Below are positions 1 to 6,276 of a stretch of DNA of 6,324 nucleotides, piece by piece. Positions within the stretch are counted from its first letter, which is position 1. Each line of letters starts with the position of its first letter. The position numbers and the translations under genes were made by a program. The stretch covers positions 1 through 6,324 of the forward strand of contig JBCCLD010000279.1 in NCBI GenBank assembly GCA_039027055.1, read 5' to 3'. Below the pieces are notes generated by a model. The model ran no database searches and was not told the DNA's origin. It saw only the letters and a program-made list of their open reading frames with translations. The DNA comes from JBCBEX01 sp039027055. GTDB lineage: Bacteria; Bacteroidota; Rhodothermia; Rhodothermales; Rubricoccaceae.

Positions 1-218
1 CTGGAGATACGACGTAGATCCCCCACGTCCGCGAGGGCAGGCTCCTCGACGCCATGCGCTACGCGCATTCTGCTCGGGATGACAAGACGACCACCTTCTG
101 TGAATACCTACCCCTGTCAGCCTGTCCGGGGGGAGAACAGATTCTCCTAGCTCCAAGCGGATGTCCAAGACGACCTCTCGCGCTCACGCTTTTGAGTAGA
201 CCTGTCCAGCTTTTCGGC
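1..218. other. 5' flank of the permease-peptidase gene, no gene supported
   Basis: I see no recognisable protein here. The frame of the following gene stays open back to an ATG at base 54, but the 55 residues that would be added (positions 54-218) are rich in R, S, P and C. They do not look like the N-terminus of a membrane protein. A perfect 6-base-pair hairpin with a 4-base loop lies at 132-147 (GGAGAA / TTCTCC). It has no T-run behind it, so it is not a convincing terminator. CCTGTC occurs at 121-126 and again nearby. No convincing -35/-10 or Bacteroidota TAnnTTTG promoter was found. In related loci an ABC ATP-binding gene usually precedes the permease-peptidase, but nothing in bases 1-53 can be read as the end of one. 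Confidence 0.4.
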
Positions 219-3200
219 ATGACCTCGCCAATAAACCGCGCGCTCGCTGTAGCGCGCCTTGACCTACGTGCGCACCTCGCCAACCCGCTGCTGTGGGTGA
301 TGGTGGCGCTCGCCGTGCTGGCGACGATGAGTCTCAACGGCACGACCGCGCTCGGCGGCGACGCGGACGAGATCGGGCCGGACGGGCTACGGCCGTTCGT
401 GAACTCGCCCTACGCCATCGCCTGGCTCTTCAGCCTCGGCGGCTTCCTGGCGTATCCGTTCTTCGCTGGCCTCCTCGGCGGCCTGACCGTCCTGCGGGAC
501 GACGAGGCCCGCGTCGGCCCCCTGCTCTTCAGCACGCCCCTCTCGCCAGGCGAATACCTCGTAGGCAAGCTCACAGGCGTCGTAGCGGCACTCGGGGTCG
601 CGCTGCTGGTCCACCTCGCCGCGCTGATGGTCCACCTCCAGTTCCTCGTCGAGCCAGGGGCCTCAGACATCCGGGGGCCGTTCCGGCTAAGCAGCTACCT
701 CGTCCCGTTCGTTGTGTTCGCCGTGCCGACGATGTGGACAAGCGCCGTGGTCGCGTTCGTCGTAGGTGCTGCGTCGCGGCGGCCGCTGGCCGTCTATGCC
801 GTGCCGATCACGATGGTGCTGGGCGTGCTCTTTTTTCTCTGGACGTGGCGGCCACCAGGGCTTGATCCGACTCTCGACCAGTTGCTGATGGTGCTCGACC
901 CGTCGGGGCTGCGCTGGGTCTACCAGGTGCTCGTGGCGGGGGACCCCGGCGTGACGTACTACAACACTGCGCCGCTGGCCTTCGACGGGACGTTCTGGCT
1001 CAACCGGCTCGTGTGGGTCGCTGGCCCGTTGCTCGGACTCGTCTTCGCACTCCGGCGGCAACACGCCGTCGCGACGGGCGCGCGGTCGGCGGCGAAGCAG
1101 AAGCGGCGGTGGCTCGGGCGAGCTTTGGTGGACGACACGACCGAGGCCGGCGGCGTTGGGCTGTTTGCGCCGCTTCGAGACCTCGGGATGACGCAGCGCC
1201 CGCCGGGATTCTGGGCGAGCGTCGGGCACGTCCTCCGCGCCGAGGTGCGAGAGATGGCGAATCAGCCGCTCGTCTACGTCGCGCTGCTGTTTGTGGTGCT
1301 GCTCGTCGGCGAGTTCGCCACGGAGCAGGACGCGCTCGGCGGGCCCGCGCTGCTGACGGCGGGCACGATGGCCGTCGGGTCGATCGAGGTGCTGACGGCG
1401 CTCGGGAGCCTGCTGCTCCTGTTCACGCTGCCTGAGTCGGTGCGGCGGGAGGCGCGGACGCGCTTCGCTGGCATCCTCTATGCCATGCCGGTGCCGACGA
1501 GCGCGCTGCTGCTAGCGAAGGGCCTCGCGAACGGGCTCTTGATCGCGCTACTCATGGGCGTGTGCGGCGTGGCGAGTCTGGTGTTTCTCGCGGGGCAGGG
1601 CACCGCGCCACTCGCGCTCGGCCCCTTCGTGAGTGTGTGGGGCGGGCTGCTCACCCCGACGTTCCTCGTCTGGGGCACGTTCGTCGCGGCGGTGCTCTCG
1701 GTTTCCCGCAACCGGTTCGCGACGTACGGTATCGGGCTGGTCGTGCTGGCCCTCACAGCGTATGCCTTCGCCTCGGGCCGGATGACGTGGGTGGCCAACT
1801 GGCCGCTCTGGGCGACGCTGCGCTGGAGCGACCTCGGCTGGATGCCGCTCAACGATGGCGCGCTGCTCCTCAACCGCGCGGTGATGCTGGCGCTAGGCGT
1901 CGCGCTCGCCGTCGCCGCGTGGCGGTGGTTTCCCCGGCGCGACCACGACGGCTCGTGGTGGGCCTACTCCGCAAGGCTCGTACGACGAAATACGATCGGC
2001 ACGCTCGGGCTGCTCGCGCTGCCGCTCGCGCTCGGCGGGACGCTCGCGTATCAAGTGCACACGGGCTTCCAGGGCCAGGCCGCCGAGGACTGGGCAACAG
2101 CCTACTGGAAGGCCAACGCCGACCCGTGGGGCCACGTCCCCCCACCGGCGGTCGCGCACCTCGATCTGCAGGTTGACCTCCAGCCCGAGAACCGCCGCCT
2201 CGATGCCACGGGGACCTATACCGTCGTCAACCGCTCCGACGCCCCGATGGCCGCCCTGCCGTTCACGAACGGCTACGGCTTCAGCGAGGTCGCCTGGACG
2301 CTCGACGACGGCACTCCTGACGTAGAGCGCCGTCCAGGCCTCGATGTAGTCACGCTCTCGTCTCCTCTCGGGCCGGGCGACCGCGTTGACGTCAGCTTTG
2401 CCTACGCGCTCACCTACCCGCGCGGCATCACGCGCAACGGCGGCGGCACGGCGCACTTCCTCCTACCCGAGGGCGTGCTGCTCTCGACCTACCGTGGCGA
2501 GTTCGTCCCTGTCCCCGGCGTCATCGAAGGCCTAGGCGCGCCCGAACCCTCAGCGCCACGCGACTACCCCGACGGCTGGTGGCAAGACTCCCTCGCCACC
2601 ATCGACGCGCTCGCGCCGCCCTTCACGGCCCGCCTCGAAGTCACCGCACCGCAAGGCTACACCGTCACGTCGGAAGGCACCCGCACCGATTCCACTGCCA
2701 CCACCTCCCACACAACGGTGGTGTGGGAGACGGACTATCCCGTCCGCGCGCTCAACCTGATGGCGGGGCGCTGGGACGAAGCCGCGCGGCCGTTCGAGGA
2801 CGGCACGAACGCGGTCTACCACCACCCCAGCCACGCCTACCACGTCGAGGCGATGCTGGATGCGATGGCGCTCGCGCGGACGCACTACGCCGACTGGTTT
2901 GGCCCCTACCCATGGCGCGACCTGCGGATCAACGAGTTTCCCGACCTCCAGACCAACGCGACGGCGTTCCCGACGAACGTCAGCATGAGTGAGAGCGCAG
3001 GCTTCCTCACGCGCACACCCGCGAGCGCAGACCAGGCAACGGCCGACCTCGCGTTCGTGGTCACCGCGCACGAGGTCGCGCACATGTGGTGGGGCCACCT
3101 CGTCGCAGCGGCGGAGGGTCCGGGGACGGGCGTGCTGATCGAAGGCATGGCCGACTACGCGACGCTGCTGCTGGTCGAGGAAGCCTTCGGCGTAGCGGCG

Positions 3201-3815
3201 GGGATCGCGTTCGCCGAGCGCCTGGAGGCGCGGTTCCTGCGCGGTCGCCGGGCTGCCACCGCCGTCCCGCTCGTGGACACCCGCGAGGGCCGCGACGAGG
3301 TCGCGATCTACAACCAGGGCGCGTGGGTGATGTGGATGCTCCACACCCACCTCGGCCGCGACGCGATGGTCGACGGCCTCCGCGCGTTTGTCGCCGAGCG
3401 CCGCGACCGCCGCGACGCGCCCGCGCTGCAGGACCTGCTCCTCTCGCTCCGTCCCTACGCCGCCGATTCGACGGCCTACGACGAGGTCGCCGCCGCCTGG
3501 TTCGAGAGCACCACGCTCCCCGCCTTCATCTGGACCGGCATCGAGATCCAGGAGACGCTCCTCGGGCACTACCGGCTCTCCGCCACGCTCGAAAACATCG
3601 GCGACGGCCGCGCGACGGTCGAGGTCGCCGCCACCTCCGGCGAACGCTTCGGCGACGACGGCGGCTACGTCGAGGCGCGCCAGACCGTCACCCTTGCACC
3701 GGGTACCATGCAGCAGCTCACCTGGACACTCCGCACGCTGCCCGAACGACTCGTCGTGGACCCGGACGCCCGCGTGCTGATGCGCGACCGCGACGCGGCG
3801 ACGGTGGAGGTGTGA
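219..3815 (+). CDS. ABC-2-type permease fused to M1-family zinc aminopeptidase
   Basis: The protein has 1198 residues. Residues 1-280 form a first ABC-2-type permease half, with about six hydrophobic segments near 25-39, 66-88, 119-143, 160-183, 190-209 and 262-277. Residues 335-570 form a second half, with segments near 350-366, 387-403, 430-458, 469-495, 502-519 and 551-570. One more helix at 593-611 leads into a soluble domain that should lie outside the cytoplasmic membrane. That domain (about 640-1198) is an M1-type gluzincin. H951, E952 and H955 form the HEVAH zinc site, E975 is the third ligand, and Y1031 in YNQGAW is the likely catalytic tyrosine. E925 in SMSES probably replaces the GxMEN exopeptidase glutamate. 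The spacing is HExxH-X19-E, one residue longer than classical M1, as I recall it for permease-fused members. The fusion is a known architecture; the substrate is unknown. I chose ATG 219 because MTSPINRALAVARLDLRAHL is a typical permease start, whereas residues encoded upstream are not. The Shine-Dalgarno is weak. The ATPase partner is outside the window. Confidence 0.9.
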   Translation: MTSPINRALAVARLDLRAHLANPLLWVMVALAVLATMSLNGTTALGGDADEIGPDGLRPFVNSPYAIAWLFSLGGFLAYPFFAGLLGGLTVLRDDEARVGPLLFSTPLSPGEYLVGKLTGVVAALGVALLVHLAALMVHLQFLVEPGASDIRGPFRLSSYLVPFVVFAVPTMWTSAVVAFVVGAASRRPLAVYAVPITMVLGVLFFLWTWRPPGLDPTLDQLLMVLDPSGLRWVYQVLVAGDPGVTYYNTAPLAFDGTFWLNRLVWVAGPLLGLVFALRRQHAVATGARSAAKQKRRWLGRALVDDTTEAGGVGLFAPLRDLGMTQRPPGFWASVGHVLRAEVREMANQPLVYVALLFVVLLVGEFATEQDALGGPALLTAGTMAVGSIEVLTALGSLLLLFTLPESVRREARTRFAGILYAMPVPTSALLLAKGLANGLLIALLMGVCGVASLVFLAGQGTAPLALGPFVSVWGGLLTPTFLVWGTFVAAVLSVSRNRFATYGIGLVVLALTAYAFASGRMTWVANWPLWATLRWSDLGWMPLNDGALLLNRAVMLALGVALAVAAWRWFPRRDHDGSWWAYSARLVRRNTIGTLGLLALPLALGGTLAYQVHTGFQGQAAEDWATAYWKANADPWGHVPPPAVAHLDLQVDLQPENRRLDATGTYTVVNRSDAPMAALPFTNGYGFSEVAWTLDDGTPDVERRPGLDVVTLSSPLGPGDRVDVSFAYALTYPRGITRNGGGTAHFLLPEGVLLSTYRGEFVPVPGVIEGLGAPEPSAPRDYPDGWWQDSLATIDALAPPFTARLEVTAPQGYTVTSEGTRTDSTATTSHTTVVWETDYPVRALNLMAGRWDEAARPFEDGTNAVYHHPSHAYHVEAMLDAMALARTHYADWFGPYPWRDLRINEFPDLQTNATAFPTNVSMSESAGFLTRTPASADQATADLAFVVTAHEVAHMWWGHLVAAAEGPGTGVLIEGMADYATLLLVEEAFGVAAGIAFAERLEARFLRGRRAATAVPLVDTREGRDEVAIYNQGAWVMWMLHTHLGRDAMVDGLRAFVAERRDRRDAPALQDLLLSLRPYAADSTAYDEVAAAWFESTTLPAFIWTGIEIQETLLGHYRLSATLENIGDGRATVEVAATSGERFGDDGGYVEARQTVTLAPGTMQQLTWTLRTLPERLVVDPDARVLMRDRDAATVEV

Positions 3816-3834
3816 GCATGAATCCGGAAGCAAG

Positions 3835-3867
3835 CGGGCGAGCGGTCGGCATCAGATAGATCGCCCG
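3835..3867. terminator. Possible hairpin in convergent intergenic gap (7 bp stem)
   Basis: CGGGCGA at 3835-3841 pairs perfectly with TCGCCCG at 3861-3867 across a 19-base loop. It lies 20 bases after the stop of the permease-peptidase gene and before the stop of the convergent effector gene. That position suits a transcription terminator serving the + strand gene. No T-run follows on either strand, so a role as an intrinsic terminator is only inferred. Confidence 0.3.
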
Positions 3868-3874
3868 GAGTTCC

Positions 3875-3894
3875 ACTCAGCGGTCCCGCCGAGT
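3875..3894. terminator. Possible bidirectional terminator hairpin
   Basis: ACTC-A-GCGG at 3875-3883 faces CCGC-C-GAGT at 3886-3894. The stem has eight paired positions and one A/C mismatch, around a minimal TC loop; the innermost pairs may stay open. It ends one base before the stop codon of the minus-strand effector gene at 3896, between two convergent genes. Neither side has a T-tract, so the call rests on position and symmetry only. Confidence 0.3.
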
Positions 3895-3895
3895 C

Positions 3896-4909
3896 TCAGG
3901 GCGAAGGGATCACCTGGTACGGCACGGCCAACGTGTCATCCGGCGCAGAGATCACCCCCGTAGCTATGAGAACGAAGGTGCCAATGAAGAGCAGAACACC
4001 CACCGTGATGCTGATCATAAACACCGTATACGACGTCCGGAGCAACGCATACTTCGCGTTCAGGACACTCCCGAGGCCGTGCAAGTCGCGGATCATGTTT
4101 CGGTAGATGTCCTCGTTGCTTTCCATCAGCCTCGTCATCCCCTCCTCGTAGTCATCCTTGGTCATGTTCGAGAAGTGGCCGAAGAACAGGATGTTGTACC
4201 CCTTCTCCTTGATCTGGTCGAGCGTGACGGGGTCGTTGCTGACCCGAGGCCGGGCCGACCGGATCGCGAAGATCATCGAGATCAGACACCCGATCATCAG
4301 GATGGTGGTTGGAATCAACAGCCACGGGTTCGAGTCGATCTTCGGCGAGATCGCCCCCAGGAGGATGGGGAGGATCAGGCCGTTGATCGAGATCATGATG
4401 TTGGCCTTGGTGTCAGCGATCGCCGAGAGGTCCATGTGGACGCGGTAGTTGCTGCGAAACATCGTCTCGATGCCGCGGCTCGATCCGAGCTTCGGGGACT
4501 GGTCCTTCTTCGCGCTCGGTTTGGCCTTCGTCTTGGTCAGGTTGGCGTCCTTCTTCTGCTTCTTCTTTCCCTTTTTCCCGTTGGCTTTCTTCTTGGCCTT
4601 CTTCATGGTGGTCTCTGTTGGTGGGGGCGCGTCCAGGCTCGTCTCGGCTGGGGGAGCATCGGGCGTCGCCACCGCGTCCTTGCCGGCCTTGGCAGCACGC
4701 GTTGGTTCCTCCTCGGCTTGATGTGTTGAATTGGGCGCACCGTTCTCGGTGACCGCTGCCCTGTCGTCCCCGGCGGCGCGCGGAGAGCCATGGGCTTTGG
4801 GCTGCGTGAGGGCACGCTCGCTGGTGCGCTCCGCCTTGTCGGAGGCGCTCGTGCCAGGGCGCTGGGCGACCTTCGGCTTAAGGGGGCTTGTGTTGGATGC
4901 GGGTTCCAT
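3896..4909 (-). CDS. Pycsar-effector-family (DUF5706/PycTM-like) membrane protein
   Basis: The protein has 337 residues. Residues 1-101 are low complexity, rich in A, P, E, T and K. Residues 102-138 are a lysine-rich tract opening with MKKAKKK. Residues 146-318 carry the DUF5706 pattern: RGIETMFRSNYRVHMDLSAIADTKANI at 145-171, then membrane segments near 170-188 and 196-217, then a cytoplasmic stretch with NILFFGHFSNMTKDDYEEGM (239-258) and KYALLRTSYTVFM (286-298), and a third membrane segment near 295-318. I recognise these motifs from Bacteroidota proteins annotated as Pycsar effectors. In Pycsar antiphage defence such a protein responds to a cyclic pyrimidine nucleotide and damages the membrane. 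No uridylate or cytidylate cyclase gene lies beside this one, so a defence role is unproven. ATG 4909 is the outermost in-frame start. M102 (codon at 4604-4606) is an alternative that keeps the whole domain. Four 60-base samples of the gene average 51% GC against about 70% next door, partly because of residue choice. Confidence 0.85.
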   Translation of the reverse strand: MEPASNTSPLKPKVAQRPGTSASDKAERTSERALTQPKAHGSPRAAGDDRAAVTENGAPNSTHQAEEEPTRAAKAGKDAVATPDAPPAETSLDAPPPTETTMKKAKKKANGKKGKKKQKKDANLTKTKAKPSAKKDQSPKLGSSRGIETMFRSNYRVHMDLSAIADTKANIMISINGLILPILLGAISPKIDSNPWLLIPTTILMIGCLISMIFAIRSARPRVSNDPVTLDQIKEKGYNILFFGHFSNMTKDDYEEGMTRLMESNEDIYRNMIRDLHGLGSVLNAKYALLRTSYTVFMISITVGVLLFIGTFVLIATGVISAPDDTLAVPYQVIPSP

Positions 4910-4986
4910 GCGGGGGTACCGTGGTGGGTTGTGGGCTCCGATTGAGGCCTCTGGGCGTGAGAGCCAACCAGGGCGCTGTCGCAGCG

Positions 4987-5028
4987 AGGCACGCGGGGCG
5001 CCGCCATCTGGTAGAGCGCCCCATGCCT
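4987..5028 (-). terminator. Strong hairpin downstream of the lipoprotein gene, possible terminator
   Basis: AGGCA (4987-4991) plus GGGGCGC (4995-5001) pair with GCGCCCC (5016-5022) plus TGCCT (5024-5028). This gives 12 base pairs with a 3x1 internal loop and a 14-base apical loop. A second small hairpin, CGCTG-TCG-CAGCG, sits right beside it at 4974-4986. The structure starts 21 bases after the lipoprotein stop codon in the direction of transcription. It would suit a terminator or 3' stabiliser separating the lipoprotein from the effector-family gene. No T-run follows, so an intrinsic terminator of the standard type is not shown. It could instead act in the 5' leader of the effector gene. Confidence 0.4.
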
Positions 5029-5049
5029 GTGTAGACGTCGAAGACCAGA

Positions 5050-5958
5050 TTACGGGGTAGGGGTGTAGGCGAAGCGGAAGAGGGTCGGTTGCGCGCCCGC
5101 GGCCTCGTTCGCGATAAACAGCGTGCCGTCGGGGAAGAACGCGAGCCCTTCAGGCTGTCGGAAAAAGGAGCCGGGGAGCGGCCACACGTCATGGATCGCA
5201 CCACCGGGCTCAAGCACGACGATGACCTTGCGAACCGACGAGACGACATAGATCCGTCCAGTGCGGGGGTGCACGGCGAGGGCGGCGGGCTTGAAGCCAC
5301 GCACGCTGGCCAAGCCTAGCCGCGCCGCGCTCCGCGCCTCGGTGCCTTCGTCGGTGCCCGCCTCGTCTTCGGTACCCGCCTTGTCGTCGGGGGCGTCCTC
5401 GTCATCGGGGGCTTCCTCGATGGTGTAGACCGGATCGAGCGCGAGGACCCGGTTCGCCGGGTCGTAGGCGAAGACGGCCCGCATCTTCCTGCGGCCCTCC
5501 CCCGCCGACTCCTTGCACACGATGAGTAGGCGTTCGCCATCGTCCGTGGCCAGGCCCTCGGCGTCGCACGAGCCGTGGAGGCCCGTTTCCAGCTCGACCG
5601 CCTCGTCTTTCTCAGACGACCAGTCCGCGATCACGTACAGGCGGCCGTCGCTCCGCAGCACGTAGACCCGGTCGCCGACCCGCTCGATCGCTTCGTAGTC
5701 GCCTCGCTTGCCGAAGTCGTGGACGTGGGTGATGCGAGCGCTATCGACATCGATCACGAAGAGGTCGCCCCTCTCGTCCTGCACCGCCCCGATGCTGGTG
5801 CTGTCAAGCACCGTGAGGCCAGAGATCTCCTCCAACTCCGGCGGCAGGATGAACGCGGCCGTCGGGGCCGAGAAATCGTACGGGCCGTAGTCGTAGTCGA
5901 CCACGTCCTGGCAGGACGTGACGGAGAGTGCCGTGAGGCAGAGAGCAACCCAGAGCAT
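5050..5958 (-). CDS. SdiA-regulated-type beta-propeller lipoprotein
   Basis: The protein has 302 residues. MLWVALCLTALSVTSC is a short lipoprotein signal peptide with a VTSC lipobox; C16 would be lipidated and the protein anchored outside the cytoplasmic membrane. From about residue 35 it shows the repeated strand pattern of the SdiA-regulated family (Pfam PF06977, the group that includes YjiK): EEISGL (43-48), GDYEAIE (86-92), a second glycine-centred EGLA (134-137), FKPAALAVHPRTGRIYVVSS (222-241) and QPEGLAFFPDGTLFIANE (268-285). Family members are propeller proteins of unsettled function. Residues 181-207 are an acidic insertion of near-repeats (APDDED, APDDK, AGTEDE, AGTDE). The frame is open back to ATG 6234, but that codon lies inside the inverted-repeat element. 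Codons between 6039 and 5996 look like another frame. I therefore prefer ATG 5958, although its n-region has no charged residue. ATG 6039 or 6030 would give longer forms with an arginine-containing n-region. No clear Shine-Dalgarno is visible. Confidence 0.78.
   Translation of the reverse strand: MLWVALCLTALSVTSCQDVVDYDYGPYDFSAPTAAFILPPELEEISGLTVLDSTSIGAVQDERGDLFVIDVDSARITHVHDFGKRGDYEAIERVGDRVYVLRSDGRLYVIADWSSEKDEAVELETGLHGSCDAEGLATDDGERLLIVCKESAGEGRRKMRAVFAYDPANRVLALDPVYTIEEAPDDEDAPDDKAGTEDEAGTDEGTEARSAARLGLASVRGFKPAALAVHPRTGRIYVVSSVRKVIVVLEPGGAIHDVWPLPGSFFRQPEGLAFFPDGTLFIANEAAGAQPTLFRFAYTPTP
5338..5418 (-). repeat. Imperfect 15-18 base tandem repeats coding for an acidic insert
   Basis: Within the lipoprotein gene, units of 15-18 bases such as TCGTCGGTGCCCGCC and TCGTCTTCGGTACCCGCC (+ strand) follow one another. 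They encode EEAPDDED, APDDK, AGTEDE, AGTDE and GTEA. The units keep the reading frame and fall between propeller blades. This fits a loop that has grown by repeat slippage and varies between strains. It probably has no structural role in the propeller itself. Confidence 0.6.
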
Positions 5959-5995
5959 GGCACAAGATAGCCGCGCGCGGCTGGCTGGCGACAGA

Positions 5996-6154
5996 TCACG
6001 GCCGAGCGCCCCTGGTGGTCCAGCTGGCATACGAGACATTGCGCAGGAGACGGATGCCGAAGACGGTGAGGCCCTGATAGTACGGACGCCGAGACGCCAC
6101 GAGCGCGAAATCGGGGCCGCGTGTCGGGATCCGCTCGACGGTCGATGCGGTCTA
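5996..6154 (-). pseudogene. Possible 3' remnant of a truncated coding sequence
   Basis: On the minus strand a frame of 51 sense codons runs from 6151 to a TGA at 5996-5998. It contains no ATG. Upstream it meets TAG at 6152-6154, inside the CTAG that borders the inverted-repeat element. Third codon positions are G or C in 41 of 51 codons (80%), as in the genuine genes here. In the overlapping stretch 6001-6039 the lipoprotein frame scores only 6 of 13. The product ends RRPYYQGLTVFGIRLLRNVS followed by a short basic tail and looks like ordinary protein, but I do not recognise the family. The stop lies 37 bases before the lipoprotein ATG at 5958, a normal gene spacing. I infer that the front of this gene was cut off or displaced when the element inserted. 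Chance is the alternative, since a 51-codon open frame at this GC content is not rare. Confidence 0.4.
6131..6150. other. Small hairpin beside the element's left end
   Basis: CCGC-TCGA (6131-6138) faces TCGA-T-GCGG (6142-6150) across a CGG loop: eight base pairs with one bulged T. It lies two bases from CTAG, just outside the inverted-repeat element. It also falls within the coding-like fragment, so it may be incidental. Confidence 0.25.
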
Positions 6155-6161
6155 GGGCGTG

Positions 6162-6207
6162 TGGACAATCGGTCTGATCGGTGCTCACGGCCTCCGTTCG
6201 GCCTCCG
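6162..6207 (+). repeat. Left terminal inverted repeat of the MITE-like element
   Basis: This arm aligns with the reverse complement of 6277-6324 with small gaps. Shared blocks, in order, are TGGACA, a CGG(G)TC block, the 10-base GGTGCTCACG, CCGTT and CTCCG. It also holds a direct repeat, CGGCCTCCG, at 6188-6196 and 6199-6207, and ATCGGT twice, at 6168-6173 and 6177-6182. The similarity extends the terminal repeat to about 46 bases. Confidence 0.6.
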
Positions 6208-6276
6208 CCCACCTCTACAGAAGGGGGGTTCCACTCGTCACTCGATCCTACGGGATCGCGCTCCTCGTGCGCCTTT

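Noticed and set aside
54..218. N-terminal extension of the permease-peptidase starting at ATG 54
   Set aside because: The 55 added residues look non-coding (R/S/P/C-rich), and the natural permease N-terminus begins at ATG 219.
2550..3833. 427-codon minus-strand open frame opposite the peptidase domain
   Set aside because: It lies antisense to a clearly conserved M1 domain. Its product is R/V/G/D-rich with no domain pattern, which is usual for shadow frames in high-GC genes.
3818..3859. 13-codon open frame (MNPEASGRAVGIR) after the permease-peptidase stop
   Set aside because: Too short, no supporting ribosome site, and it overlaps the hairpin in the convergent gap.
4560..4606. Possible programmed frameshift at GGGAAAAAGGG in the lysine tract
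   Set aside because: The zero-frame codons read G AAA AAG and lack the preceding A of the strong A AAA AAG slippery site. The single frame already encodes the whole domain.
4079..4729. Plus-strand open frame of 216 codons over the effector gene
   Set aside because: It is antisense to the DUF5706 gene and has low-complexity, R/D/V/L-rich composition. It is the reverse reading of a real gene.
6077..6082. TACTAT as a -10 box for the lipoprotein gene
   Set aside because: No matching -35 at the right spacing and no Bacteroidota TAnnTTTG motif. It also falls within the coding-like fragment.
5959..6234. Lipoprotein start at ATG 6234, or at 6039/6030
   Set aside because: 6234 lies inside the inverted-repeat element. 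Between 6039 and 5996 third-position composition favours a different frame. 6039 and 6030 remain possible, because they would add arginines to the signal peptide.
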